Assembly (NCBI GenBank): GCA_964396165.1
Contig: CAYNEF010000010.1
Location: 19,675-83,674 of the forward strand
Direction: 5' to 3'
Length of the DNA: 64,000 nucleotides
Source: CALCZU01 sp964396165
GTDB lineage: Bacteria > Bdellovibrionota > FAC87 > UBA2466
This document shows, piece after piece, positions 16,214 to 25,583 of this stretch (its first letter is position 1; each line of letters opens with the position of its first letter). Under the pieces are notes generated by a model. The model was given only the letters and a program-made list of their open reading frames with translations, ran no database searches and was not told the origin of the DNA. The translations under genes were made by a program, and so were the position numbers.

Positions 16214-17574
16214 GCCTTAAAGTACTCGTTTTGGATGATGAAGAGAATTTAAGAAAAATTCTCTCCAGCATGCTTACTATTTCCGGCCATATGGCATTTC
16301 CATGTTCAAAAATTGCAGAGGCAAAAAGTATTATTTTATCGGAAGAGTTAGATGTCATTCTTTCAGATTTACGTTTGGAAAATGAAGATGGACTGCAACT
16401 TTTAAAATGGGTGAAAGAAAAACATATTTCTGTTCCCGTTATTCTTTTAACAGCGCATGCATCCGTCGACTCGGCAGTAGACGCGATGAAGCAGGGAGCA
16501 TTTGATTATTTAAGTAAACCCTTTGAAAGAAGCGAACTTTTAAAAGTAGTCGAAAAAGCCGGGCTAACCCACCGCTACCAAAAGCATTCTGTACTGGGAG
16601 CTGTTGCAAGCGGATCTCTTGCCCCCCGGGTAGGCGAATCGGTAGTGATGAAAAAAGTTTATTCTATCGTCGAAAAAGTGGCTCCTTCTGATACAAACGT
16701 GCTCATTACAGGCGAAAGCGGTACGGGCAAGGAACTGATTGCCCAGGCGTTGCATGATTTAAGTCCTCGAAAGAAAGATGCCTTAATCAAAATTAACTGC
16801 GCTGCTATTCCAGAAAATTTAATGGAATCAGAATTATTTGGTTATGAAAAAGGCGCTTTTACCGGTGCAGTCGGATCAAAGCCTGGAAGATTTGAACTCG
16901 CAGATGGGGGAACTCTCTTTTTAGATGAAATTGCAGAGATGTCTACCGAGATGCAAGTTAAGTTGTTGCGCGTCTTGCAGGAAAAGACGTTTGAAAGAGT
17001 AGGGGGTATCAGAACCATCAAGGTAAATGTGCGGTTAATTGCCGCTACAAATAAAAATCTCGATGAAGCTGTTGCAAACGGAACTTTCAGAAAAGATTTA
17101 TTTTACCGCTTAAACGTCGTCCCCATTGTCTTGCCTGCCTTAAGAGAACGGCCGGAGGATATTCCACAGCTCGTCGCTACCTTCGTTCATAAATTTTCTG
17201 AAGACATGCAAAAACAAGCGCCTCTTGTATCGCCCGAAGCGCTCGAGTTACTGGTGCAGTTCCACTGGCCCGGTAATATCAGACAACTTGAAAACGCCAT
17301 TGAGCGCTTAATGGTTTTAAATGAATCCGGTGTCATCACACCCGATCAATTGCCTGAAGAGATTTTAGAGTTTGAAGAAGAAAGATTCTTAAGCTCGCAG
17401 CTTGCTACTGGTTCTCTTAAAGAAATTGTAAAAGATGCGACTAAGCGAATTGAAAAGAAGGCCATCGAAGATGCCCTTGTTGAAACAGAAAACAATGTGA
17501 CTCAGGCTGCTCGCAAATTAAATATCAGTCGCAAAGGCTTGCAATTAAAAATGAAAGAATTAGGCCTAAGATAA
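16174..17574 (+). CDS. Sigma-54-dependent response regulator (NtrC-like)
   Basis: A 466-residue transcription activator. The receiver domain has the acidic patch (LDDEEN), phospho-acceptor Asp65 (LSDLRLE) and TAHASVDSAVDAMKQGAFDYL. The AAA+ domain has GESGTGKE (Walker A), the sigma-54-contacting loop GAFTGA, GGTLFLDEI (Walker B) and LFYRLNVVPIVLPALRERPEDI. A Fis-type HTH closes it (AARKLNISRKGLQLK). It needs RpoN for activity. The start lies inside the kinase gene, with AAGGAG 14 bases upstream, rather far. No sigma-54 promoter with both GG and GC elements was found nearby, so targets are probably elsewhere. Confidence 0.96.
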   Translation: MESTTQNKRVTGLSLKVLVLDDEENLRKILSSMLTISGHMAFPCSKIAEAKSIILSEELDVILSDLRLENEDGLQLLKWVKEKHISVPVILLTAHASVDSAVDAMKQGAFDYLSKPFERSELLKVVEKAGLTHRYQKHSVLGAVASGSLAPRVGESVVMKKVYSIVEKVAPSDTNVLITGESGTGKELIAQALHDLSPRKKDALIKINCAAIPENLMESELFGYEKGAFTGAVGSKPGRFELADGGTLFLDEIAEMSTEMQVKLLRVLQEKTFERVGGIRTIKVNVRLIAATNKNLDEAVANGTFRKDLFYRLNVVPIVLPALRERPEDIPQLVATFVHKFSEDMQKQAPLVSPEALELLVQFHWPGNIRQLENAIERLMVLNESGVITPDQLPEEILEFEEERFLSSQLATGSLKEIVKDATKRIEKKAIEDALVETENNVTQAARKLNISRKGLQLKMKELGLR

Positions 17575-18249
17575 CTATTTTAAACGGGTGATAGTGACCG
17601 AACCTGTGGTGTCGGGTACGGGCGTAATTTCAAATAATCTTTGTTTATCATGCGTACTAAATGCCCCTTGGTAATAGGGAAGTACGGCATACTTGATTTT
17701 CCCTTCAGTTTTAAGAGCGTCGAGAATGGCAAAAACCTGAGATTGTTCTACGGGGTTGATACGGATTTCGCCGTTTACTTTTACTACGCGCAACATTTCG
17801 TTGAGTGCTTTTTTCCCGCCTTCAGGATCATTAAATACTTTGGGAGAAAAAAAATGATCCATGAGCCAGATAGAAACAACTTTATCGAATTCACCTTCTT
17901 TAAAAGGCAATGCTTGTGCAAGTCCGATGTGGCTGCGTTCAGGGGCATGCGGGTTTTTGATCACGGCATCCAACGCTTGCCCGTCGATACCACGTTTGGA
18001 AATTTCTGCGATGAAATCCGATTTGCCTTCACCTACGCTAAGCCATCTTTGTCCTTTTGCGTTTAGTACATCTTTTTCGTTCATCCCCAGACGTCGCAAG
18101 CAATCGTAAAAACCGTGGCCTGTGAATTCCACTTTTCCCTTGATGTAATCAGGAGTGTATCTCTTGTCGGTCTTTGCTTGATCCGCAGCAAAGAAAGGGG
18201 GAGAAATGAGAATAGATAACGCACTCAAAAAGAAAAATTTATTTTTCAT
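17575..18249 (-). CDS. Exported class I methyltransferase-like protein
   Basis: A 224-residue protein with a clear signal peptide (MKNKFFFLSALSILI, likely cleaved after FFAA). The mature part resembles an SAM-dependent methyltransferase: WLSVGEGKSDFIAEISKRG at the place of motif I (normally DxGxGxG), AQALPFKEGEFDKVVSIWLMDHFF like the Methyltransf_11 pattern, and LNEMLRVVKVNGEIRI. The motif I glycine pattern is weak (VGEGKSD), so binding of SAM, which is scarce outside the cytoplasm, is doubtful. Similar exported proteins exist in related genomes as far as I recall. The stop abuts the stop of the convergent regulator gene. Confidence 0.65.
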   Translation of the reverse strand: MKNKFFFLSALSILISPPFFAADQAKTDKRYTPDYIKGKVEFTGHGFYDCLRRLGMNEKDVLNAKGQRWLSVGEGKSDFIAEISKRGIDGQALDAVIKNPHAPERSHIGLAQALPFKEGEFDKVVSIWLMDHFFSPKVFNDPEGGKKALNEMLRVVKVNGEIRINPVEQSQVFAILDALKTEGKIKYAVLPYYQGAFSTHDKQRLFEITPVPDTTGSVTITRLK

Positions 18250-18408
18250 GTAGGTAATAATTTAGACCCAAATACAGGCAAATTCATCAAGAATATAGAG
18301 GAGAAATTCAAGAAAACTGGTGTCAGTTTGGGTTTCTTTGATTGACGTAGGATGTGCAATTGAGATAAAACTATTATATTCCAAAGAATGTAAAACAATA
18401 ACGTACGC

Positions 18409-19641
18409 GTGAAGAAAACGACCTTCATTTTGCTTGGTGTTGTACTTATCGCCGTCGGCGTTTATGGCTTTAGTGGCAAAAAAGTAGAATCCAAATCCTC
18501 CTCTCTCAATAAGTACGGTATTTCCAAATATAATATTGCACAAAGCTTGGAAAAATTTGTCCAGACAAATACATTTCCGGCTGACTTAGAAGTGACTAAA
18601 GACGGTGTGAGTCGAGTTCTTCAGCCCGTCTACACGCTCAATGATGAGCTCCAAACGAAAATGCAGAAAATGTTGCAGCAGTACAAGCCAGATTTTGGCG
18701 CTTTCATTGCGATAGACGCGAAAACTGGGCGCATTTTGACCGCAACCAGTTTTTCGAGAGAACAAACGGAATTTGGGAATATTTTGATGCGGGCTACCTT
18801 TCCTGCCGCCAGTGTTTTTAAAGTCGTGACGGCGGCGGCTGCAATCGATCAAAAAGTAGCCGAGCCCTCGACCATTGTTCCGTTTAACGGCGCTAACCAC
18901 ACTTTGTACCGGCGTAACGTTTTAAAAAACGATTTAAACAAGTGGACGCGACACATTTCATTGCGTGAAGCTTTTGCCAAATCCATCAATACAGTTTTTG
19001 GAAAAGTGGGAATCTTCTTTTTGAAACCAGATATTCTCGAAGAATATGCAGTGCGCTTTCAATTCAATAGGGAAGTTCCTGTTGATTTGCCCGTGCAACC
19101 AGGTTCATTTGTTTTGGAAAGAGACGATAATTGGAAAATTGCAGAAGCCGCCTCTGGATACAACAGGGTGGCGCTCATGAGCCCCGTACAAGGCGCGCTT
19201 ATCGCTGCCAGCATCGCAAATGACGGGATTATGATGGAGCCCTATATCGTCGACTCTTTAAACGAAAAAGAGAAGGGACAGATTTATAAGGTGGATCCAA
19301 GCGTGCTTTCGATGGTGGTTTCACCGATAGCTGCGGAAAAATTGCGTTCGATGATGAATGACACGGTAAAAATGGGCACCTCTGCCAAAACATTCCGCGG
19401 ATTTAATAAAAGACACAAAATTGTGGATGTCGAAGTGGGGGGGAAGACCGGCCATTTGACAGGAAATTATCCTAAAGGCGGGTATGACTGGTTTGTGGGC
19501 TACGGGCGGACAGAGGAAGACAGCATTGCGGTCGCGGCTCTTACCATTAACGAAGAAAATTGGCGCGTAAAGTCAGGCTATTTAGCTCGCGTGTTTTTTG
19601 AAAATTACTTTCAAAAGCCCCATCTCCAGGCTCAGAAATAG
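18409..19641 (+). CDS. Minimal class B-type penicillin-binding transpeptidase
   Basis: A 410-residue PBP. One N-terminal membrane anchor (FILLGVVLIAVGVYGF) is followed by about 70 residues and then the transpeptidase domain. The three catalytic motifs are present: S135xxK (AASVFK), SxN (KSINTVF) and KTG (GGKTGHL). The pedestal domain usual in FtsI/PBP2 is missing, so the protein is much shorter than those enzymes. It should act in the periplasm on peptidoglycan cross-linking or bind beta-lactams. It starts with GTG 18409. Followed, after a 90-base gap, by clpS. Confidence 0.9.
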   Translation: MKKTTFILLGVVLIAVGVYGFSGKKVESKSSSLNKYGISKYNIAQSLEKFVQTNTFPADLEVTKDGVSRVLQPVYTLNDELQTKMQKMLQQYKPDFGAFIAIDAKTGRILTATSFSREQTEFGNILMRATFPAASVFKVVTAAAAIDQKVAEPSTIVPFNGANHTLYRRNVLKNDLNKWTRHISLREAFAKSINTVFGKVGIFFLKPDILEEYAVRFQFNREVPVDLPVQPGSFVLERDDNWKIAEAASGYNRVALMSPVQGALIAASIANDGIMMEPYIVDSLNEKEKGQIYKVDPSVLSMVVSPIAAEKLRSMMNDTVKMGTSAKTFRGFNKRHKIVDVEVGGKTGHLTGNYPKGGYDWFVGYGRTEEDSIAVAALTINEENWRVKSGYLARVFFENYFQKPHLQAQK

Positions 19642-19731
19642 GGGAACACAAGTTATTGAATCGACTGGGTAAATATTCTACAGACTTGACTCATACAGTA
19701 ATAAGGCCAAACTATAAGAAGGAGGGTATTC

Positions 19732-20055
19732 ATGTCTGAAAAACATGATTTAGAAGAACAAGGCAATGCGAAAACCCTCGTACGACCAGACGAGTCAACT
19801 AAGACGCCTTCCTTCTATAAAGTGGTTATTTTAAACGACGACTTTACCCCGCAAGATTACGTCATCTTTGTTTTGCAAAAGTTTTTTAAAAAGTCAGAGC
19901 AAGAGGCAACGCAATTGATGTTGCAGGTGCATTTAAAAGGCATGGGAGTAGCTGGTGTGTACACGTATGAAATCGCTGAGACAAAAGCATTTCAGGTCAA
20001 CGAAAATTCACGCCAGCAGAAATATCCCTTAAAATGCATCGTCGAAAAAGCTTGA
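19732..20055 (+). CDS. clpS: ATP-dependent Clp protease adaptor ClpS
   Basis: ClpS delivers N-degron substrates to ClpA. The 107-residue protein has the binding-pocket motif LNDDFTPQDYVIFVL and the helix with LMLQVHLKGMGVAGVY, then AETKA and the terminal strand. An N-terminal flexible tail precedes it. A strong ribosome site (AAGGAGG) lies upstream. It is followed 21 bases later by clpA, the usual pair. Confidence 0.97.
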   Translation: MSEKHDLEEQGNAKTLVRPDESTKTPSFYKVVILNDDFTPQDYVIFVLQKFFKKSEQEATQLMLQVHLKGMGVAGVYTYEIAETKAFQVNENSRQQKYPLKCIVEKA

Positions 20056-20076
20056 GATTTAAGAGAGGAGTTCCAG

Positions 20077-22383
20077 ATGAGATTAACCCCTGAAGTAGAA
20101 GTGCTGATGAATTCCGCCATGAAATACGCCATGGATCACAAACACGAGTATGTGAGTCTCGAACACGTTTTATTTGCGATGACTGAAGATCCAGAAGGCG
20201 CAGACATCATTGAAGGCTGTGGGGGGAATTTAGCTCAGTTGAAACTACGCCTGGAGCAATTTTTAAAAGAACACTGTCCTCAGGTAGATGACGAAGTTAT
20301 AAAATCCGAGGGCGAAAAGTGGAAGCCTTCACTGACTCTAGCGTTTCACAGAGTGATCCAGCGCGCAATTTTACAAGTAGAAAGTGCCGGACGCGAACTT
20401 GTTACCAGTGGAAATCTTCTCATCTCGCTCATGAAAGAAGATGAGTCCCACGCGGTTTCTTTTTTGCACCACCAGGGGATCGAATCGTACGATATCATGA
20501 ATTATTTTTCTCATGGGCTTCCCAAAACAGGTGCGGACGCAGAGGACGCAGAAGATTCTGATGAAGAAGAGCTTGCGTCTAATGATGGAAAAAATCCACA
20601 GCAGGAAAAAGTAAAAGGAAATCCGTTAAAGAGTTTTACGACTAACTTAAATGAGCGCGCTAAAAAAGGAAAAATCGATCCTCTTATCGGCCGCGAAGAT
20701 ATTATTGAAAGAGTCTTGCAAGTTTTATCCCGACGTACGAAAAACAATGTGATTTTAGTCGGCGAACCCGGTGTTGGAAAAACAGCGATTGCAGACGGGC
20801 TGGCAAAAAAGATTGTCGAAGAACAGGTTCCTCCAGCATTAAAAGATGCCGTGATTTATTCACTCGACATGGGAGCATTAGTTTCAGGCACAAAGTACCG
20901 TGGTGACTTTGAAGCGCGGTTAAAAGGGGTAATGAAAGCTCTTCAAAAACAACCGCACGCGATTTTATTTATTGATGAATTGCACACGATTATCGGCGCG
21001 GGGGCTACGGGCGGTGGATCGATGGACGCGTCTAACTTACTAAAACCGGCGCTCGCAAACAGAAGCCTCACGTGCATCGGATCTACAACCTACAAAGAAT
21101 ACCGCACGTACATTGAAAAAGATCAGGCCTTTGCCAGACGCTTTCAAAAAGTAGATTTAAAGCCACCGTCGACAGAAGAGACATTTAAAATTTTACAGGG
21201 TTTAAAAAGCCGTTACGAAGAGTTTCACAATGTGGAATATTCTGATGCAGCACTTACTGCTGCAGTCGATCTTTCTAACCGTTACGTACATTCACGCCCC
21301 TTGCCTGACAAAGCCATTGATGTGATGGACGAAGCGGGTGCCAGATTGCGCCTGCATGCAAAAGATAGTGCGGTGTTAAAAGTCGGTGTGACTGACATGG
21401 AAAAAGTGGTGTCTTCCATTGCGCAGGTACCTGCAAAGACTGTTTCTTCCGATGACAAATCGAAACTAAAAGATCTCGATAAAGAATTAAAGAAAGTTAT
21501 TTTTGGCCAGGATCAAGCTATCGACGCACTTGTGCATTCGATTAAAATGTCACGAGCAGGTTTGTCCAATCCGAGAAAACCCACCGGCTGTTACATGTTC
21601 ACAGGTCCTACGGGTGTGGGAAAAACGGAAGTCTGCCGCCAACTCTCTAAAATATTGGGCACGGAACTTTTGCGGTTTGACATGAGTGAGTACATGGAAA
21701 AACACGCCGTCTCTCGCCTTGTCGGAGCGCCCCCAGGCTATGTCGGGTATGATGAAGGCGGATTGCTTACCGAGGCGATCGCAAAAAGCCCGTATTCTGT
21801 CGTTCTGTTTGATGAAATGGAAAAAGCGCATCCAGATATCGCGAATATTTTATTGCAAGTCATGGATAACGGAAAACTCACTGACTCCAACGGCAAAGTG
21901 GTTGATTTTAGAAGCGCCATTCTGATTATGACGTCCAATGCAGGCGCGCGCGAAATGTCCAAGCGAGGCATGGGAATTGTCCTCGATGCGCAGAAGCGAA
22001 AAGCGAATGAGGCTTTAAAACAATCTTTTAGTCCAGAGTTCATCAATCGTCTGGACGCGGTTATCAATTTTACGGAGCTTCCAAAAGACGTCTTATTAAA
22101 AGTCATTGAAAAATGCGTCTTGGAATTAAATGAACAGTTAACGGAAAAAGCAATTGAAGTGACTGTGACTGAAGCTGCCAAACTCTGGCTCTTTGATAAA
22201 GCTTACGATCCAGCTTTCGGCGCACGTCCCTTTGCGCGAGCAATTGATGAGCATGTAAAAAAGAAACTGGTAGATGAGATCTTGTTTGGAAATCTCATGA
22301 CAGGTGGAAAAGTCATTATCGATGTCGCAAATAATGAACTCAGCTTTCATTTGGGAACTGAAAAAGCTCTGCCAAAAGGGTAA
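20077..22383 (+). CDS. clpA: ATP-dependent Clp protease ATP-binding subunit ClpA
   Basis: The AAA+ unfoldase that feeds proteins to ClpP. The 768-residue product has the N-domain (LTPEVEVLMNSAMKYAMD, used by ClpS), a linker with acidic residues, D1 with Walker A GEPGVGKT and Walker B ILFIDELHT, and D2 with Walker A GPTGVGKT and VVLFDEMEKAHPD. The D2 domain ends with GARPFARAIDEHVKKKL. The ribosome site AGAGGAG is good. clpP is not in the window. A bidirectional terminator closes the unit. Confidence 0.98.
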   Translation: MRLTPEVEVLMNSAMKYAMDHKHEYVSLEHVLFAMTEDPEGADIIEGCGGNLAQLKLRLEQFLKEHCPQVDDEVIKSEGEKWKPSLTLAFHRVIQRAILQVESAGRELVTSGNLLISLMKEDESHAVSFLHHQGIESYDIMNYFSHGLPKTGADAEDAEDSDEEELASNDGKNPQQEKVKGNPLKSFTTNLNERAKKGKIDPLIGREDIIERVLQVLSRRTKNNVILVGEPGVGKTAIADGLAKKIVEEQVPPALKDAVIYSLDMGALVSGTKYRGDFEARLKGVMKALQKQPHAILFIDELHTIIGAGATGGGSMDASNLLKPALANRSLTCIGSTTYKEYRTYIEKDQAFARRFQKVDLKPPSTEETFKILQGLKSRYEEFHNVEYSDAALTAAVDLSNRYVHSRPLPDKAIDVMDEAGARLRLHAKDSAVLKVGVTDMEKVVSSIAQVPAKTVSSDDKSKLKDLDKELKKVIFGQDQAIDALVHSIKMSRAGLSNPRKPTGCYMFTGPTGVGKTEVCRQLSKILGTELLRFDMSEYMEKHAVSRLVGAPPGYVGYDEGGLLTEAIAKSPYSVVLFDEMEKAHPDIANILLQVMDNGKLTDSNGKVVDFRSAILIMTSNAGAREMSKRGMGIVLDAQKRKANEALKQSFSPEFINRLDAVINFTELPKDVLLKVIEKCVLELNEQLTEKAIEVTVTEAAKLWLFDKAYDPAFGARPFARAIDEHVKKKLVDEILFGNLMTGGKVIIDVANNELSFHLGTEKALPKG

Positions 22384-22400
22384 GGCAGTTTTAAAAATTA

Positions 22401-22436
22401 AAAAAAGCCTGCCAAAATAAATTAGCAGGCTTTTTA
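22401..22436. terminator. Bidirectional terminator after clpA
   Basis: The stem AAAAAGCCTGC / GCAGGCTTTTT around a 12-base loop has an A-run on one side and a T-run on the other, so it can stop both clpA (rightward) and the convergent hypothetical gene (leftward). Confidence 0.92.
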
Positions 22437-22442
22437 AATTTG

Positions 22443-23423
22443 TTATCTAGGCAATTCGCTATTAATCACTTCTTTGAAGTGAAACAGTGCTGTTCTAAAG
22501 TCACGGAACGTTTTTTCCTTCATTTCTAAATCTCCAGTTTGAAGATCAAAAAGAGATTTTTCCAAATCTGCTTTTAACTTATCGAGCTTTTCAAGCTTAA
22601 GAGGGAAGAAACCAGAAGCTTTAGCCGACACTTTGCTTGTTTTAATTTGGATCTGGGTACTTTCAGGAATTACTTGGAGGTATTTAGAGGGTTCTACCAT
22701 TCCTTCCAACTGAGCATTTTCGATTAGAATCGTGTCAACTTTAGTTGTGGAAGGTTGAACTGTAATTTTTGTCGTTTTGTTACTCGCAATGATTTTTTCG
22801 AGCGTTTCTACACGTCTTTCCAAGTAGGTAGCTTGTTCTGGATAGGATGGTGTGCAACTGCCTGATTTTAAGCATAATAAAAGTTGCTTACGATCGTTTA
22901 ATTCATTGGACATAATTGCAATTGCAAGTTCCTGGGAATCAAGAAGAATAGGATATAGTTCTTCCAAGGAAGCAACTTGAGCTGTCCTTCTTAAGTTTTC
23001 CTTAATCTTCGCTTCAAACTTTTCTGGAAGGGAGTGTACTTTCTTAAGAGCTGTAATTGCCCCTTGTCTAAACAACGCTAACACATCTGTCTCCACTTCA
23101 CCTTCTGATGTAGCTACTATTCCCAAATGCACAGGATTTCTATCCGTTCGCATAATACAAGAAGAACGAATGTCGGATTTTGTTCCAGTAAGCCATGGTG
23201 TGTTTTTAAGATGGCCTGAGAGATAGTATTTAATCTTCTCCGTTTTTAAGTCACTGAACTGTTCGTCAAACTGCGGTTTTGCATATTCGACCTGATCATC
23301 GCCAAATACTACGGCATCAGCAATCACTTGCAGAGCAGTGTTTACTCTGTCGTATTGTACTTCTTCTGCTCTTGCGGCTACTACCGAGAGCATTGCGATT
23401 AGAGACATTAATAATTTTTTCAT
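22443..23423 (-). CDS. Exported hypothetical protein
   Basis: I do not recognise this 326-residue protein. It has a signal peptide (MKKLLMSLIAMLSVVAARAEE). The mature part has a Cys pair region (CLKSGSC near 185) that could form a disulfide, and a long C-terminal helical stretch rich in Lys, Leu and Glu (KLEKLDKLKADLEKSLFDL) that is likely a coiled coil. No catalytic motif is seen. It is divergent from the TIGR02147 regulator with a 146-base A+T-rich gap between, so that regulator may control it. It shares the terminator at 22401. Confidence 0.75.
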   Translation of the reverse strand: MKKLLMSLIAMLSVVAARAEEVQYDRVNTALQVIADAVVFGDDQVEYAKPQFDEQFSDLKTEKIKYYLSGHLKNTPWLTGTKSDIRSSCIMRTDRNPVHLGIVATSEGEVETDVLALFRQGAITALKKVHSLPEKFEAKIKENLRRTAQVASLEELYPILLDSQELAIAIMSNELNDRKQLLLCLKSGSCTPSYPEQATYLERRVETLEKIIASNKTTKITVQPSTTKVDTILIENAQLEGMVEPSKYLQVIPESTQIQIKTSKVSAKASGFFPLKLEKLDKLKADLEKSLFDLQTGDLEMKEKTFRDFRTALFHFKEVINSELPR

Positions 23424-23569
23424 TTCTTCCTCTTTGAGTTAAGAGCAACTTCATTGTCGCCAGTAACTTTAGAATAGTTTCTTCTTGCAAAGAGATATAG
23501 CTAAACTTAATTAAATATACAAGTATTAGTTGAGTTTTACTTAATTTTAGACTATTTTGCTTTGCAGTC

Positions 23570-24460
23570 ATGAAAAAGAACTTATTCCATTACAAGGATT
23601 ACAAGGCCTATCTCTCAGATAAAATTGAGGAAATGCCTAACAAGGGCAGAGGCGAACGCTCCAAAATAGCAGAAGTATTGCGTTGTCATATTGCCTACAT
23701 TTCACAGGTTTTAAATGGAAATGCGCAATTGAGTATCGAACAAGCGGATGTTTTAAACCATTATCTTTCCCATACATCAGAAGAAGCGGATTTCTTTTTA
23801 TTGTTAGTGCAGGCGGCAAGGGCGGGAACAAAATCCTTAGAAGATTACTATAAGAAAAAAATTGCAGAGATAATTCAAAAACGTGAATTATTAAAAAATA
23901 GACTAGAGTATGAAAAGGAATTGGCGGTAACTGTACAGCCTATCTATTACAGCGCCTGGTATTATTCTGCCGTTCACTTTCTGTGTGCTATTCCGGATTT
24001 TCAAAAGAAAGAAGCCATTGCGGAACACTTAGGGTTGTCGCTTCAGCTTGTTGGAAAAGTTTTAGAGTTTTTACTAGCAGCGGGACTTGTTGTGCAAAAA
24101 GGGGATCGTTTTGAACTGGGAACAGTTCGAATACATCTCGGTAGTGATTCTCCCATGATTTCAAAACACCACACAAACTGGAGAATGCAAGCCCTGCAAT
24201 CCCTTGAACGTGCCGAGTCGACCGATCTCCATTATTCCTCGGTGATTGCTCTTGAGGAATCACTCGTGCCTTATGTAAGAGAAGCTTTGGTAAAAGCGAT
24301 CGAGGAAGTTAGAAAAGTTATGAAGCCGACTTCAAAATACGAAGCACTTTATTGCTATTCGCTGGATTTATTTGAAATCGGAAAAAGAAAAGAACATAAA
24401 AAAAATAAAGAACGTTTTGAAAAGAGGAGTAAGTATGTCGAAAACACTCTGGATAATTAG
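23570..24460 (+). CDS. TIGR02147-family protein (DUF4423), probable regulator
   Basis: The 296-residue protein fits TIGR02147, a family abundant in Fibrobacter and Bdellovibrio-type bacteria. The N-terminus reads FHYKDYKAYLSDKIEE and contains an HTH-like stretch (AYISQVLNGNAQLSIEQA). The middle has the typical PIYYSAWYYSAVHFL and AEHLGLSLQLVGKVLEFL, which looks like a winged-helix. No enzyme motif is visible. Function is not established; a DNA-binding regulator is the usual inference. The stop lies 26 bases inside the next gene. A weak ribosome site precedes the ATG. Confidence 0.85.
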   Translation: MKKNLFHYKDYKAYLSDKIEEMPNKGRGERSKIAEVLRCHIAYISQVLNGNAQLSIEQADVLNHYLSHTSEEADFFLLLVQAARAGTKSLEDYYKKKIAEIIQKRELLKNRLEYEKELAVTVQPIYYSAWYYSAVHFLCAIPDFQKKEAIAEHLGLSLQLVGKVLEFLLAAGLVVQKGDRFELGTVRIHLGSDSPMISKHHTNWRMQALQSLERAESTDLHYSSVIALEESLVPYVREALVKAIEEVRKVMKPTSKYEALYCYSLDLFEIGKRKEHKKNKERFEKRSKYVENTLDN

Positions 24461-25583
24461 CAGCCTACTGGCGTTAGTTTTAGGTTCACCGGTTGCTAAG
24501 GCAGGAGGCGCCGAAGGTAGTGGCGGATCAGATTATTTTAGGCCTCTGCGTGCGTGGTTTTTAAGCCTAGACTCTTCCAAACGCATTCAAGGTTGCTATG
24601 AAGTGGCTCCTAATTTCGGTGTTTCGGAGCAGGAACTACACGGCATGGTTCTTCAGGCTTTTAAAACCTGGGGACAGTATATTGAAAGGAAACAAATCTC
24701 ATCACATCTTGCACCCAATAGCATGCGTATTATTTCTGCATTGGATCTGACACCAGTTTGTGATGGAAATGAAGATCTTAAAGTCTACTTTGGTACGGAT
24801 GACATGAAAGTAGTGAAGGCAAAAGTACAGTACTATAAGCCTTTTGGATTCGTAGAGTTAAATAGTGACGAACAGCCCCAAAAGCACTGGAGCCCGGGTT
24901 TTATTTGGATCGCCAATAACGGTTCGGTCTTCAGTCAAAATCAAGTGCCGAAATGGCAAGTATCTAAAGAAGCACTTTACTCTTTGATACTGCATGAAGT
25001 CGGACACGTATTTGGAAATGGACATGCAGACGACACAGTAATGACCGTACATTTAGGTGAATTTCTGACAGCAGATACGGATCCTAAAAATCCCCTTAAA
25101 TATATTTCCTCCTATAATCGTATAGACAGTGTACTTGAGCTCATGCCGTGCCAGGAATGTTCTCTTTCTTACCAAGCACCCCGGCAATTTGACGGCACGC
25201 CCTTCATTCCAGGAAATGACGATCTGTCGAATTCCTATAGACTGTTAACAGGGCATGATCCGATTGAACCGCTATCTGCAACGTTTACCCGTAACGAAGC
25301 AGGACAAAGCGAAATTGTTTTCAACGATGGAAGTGGAATACAACGATTCCCGCTGAAAGTAACAACGCTTCTTGGAACTAAACAGGACAGCGCAAGAATG
25401 TTCAATGGTCACGGGGGTAAGTACTTTACTTCTTACGGTGTCTCCTATTTTGGCGAGATTCAGCCGATGATTGGTTCTCCAATCCCCATCGCGATTAACT
25501 ATAATATGGACCGACGAAAGCTTGCGATTATCCCGCTGGGAATTGAAATGAAACCAAAACCTTTATTTATCGCCGTTCCATGA
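24435..25583 (+). CDS. Exported zinc metalloprotease (metzincin/matrixin-like)
   Basis: A 382-residue protein with a signal peptide (SKTLWIISSLLALVLG, cleaved near AKAGG). The zinc motif HEVGHVFGNGH begins at His187, with Glu188 as base, His191 and His197 as the other ligands: the HExxHxxGxxH pattern of metzincins. A possible Met-turn (TVMT) follows 7 residues later. The C-terminal domain (residues about 235-382) has the Cys pair CQECS. A matrixin-like N-terminal fold (WGQYIERK) precedes it. The ATG at 24435 has GAGGAG at 24424 and overlaps the regulator gene, so expression is coupled. The open frame extends upstream to 24372, but that start lacks a site. Confidence 0.88.
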   Translation: MSKTLWIISSLLALVLGSPVAKAGGAEGSGGSDYFRPLRAWFLSLDSSKRIQGCYEVAPNFGVSEQELHGMVLQAFKTWGQYIERKQISSHLAPNSMRIISALDLTPVCDGNEDLKVYFGTDDMKVVKAKVQYYKPFGFVELNSDEQPQKHWSPGFIWIANNGSVFSQNQVPKWQVSKEALYSLILHEVGHVFGNGHADDTVMTVHLGEFLTADTDPKNPLKYISSYNRIDSVLELMPCQECSLSYQAPRQFDGTPFIPGNDDLSNSYRLLTGHDPIEPLSATFTRNEAGQSEIVFNDGSGIQRFPLKVTTLLGTKQDSARMFNGHGGKYFTSYGVSYFGEIQPMIGSPIPIAINYNMDRRKLAIIPLGIEMKPKPLFIAVP

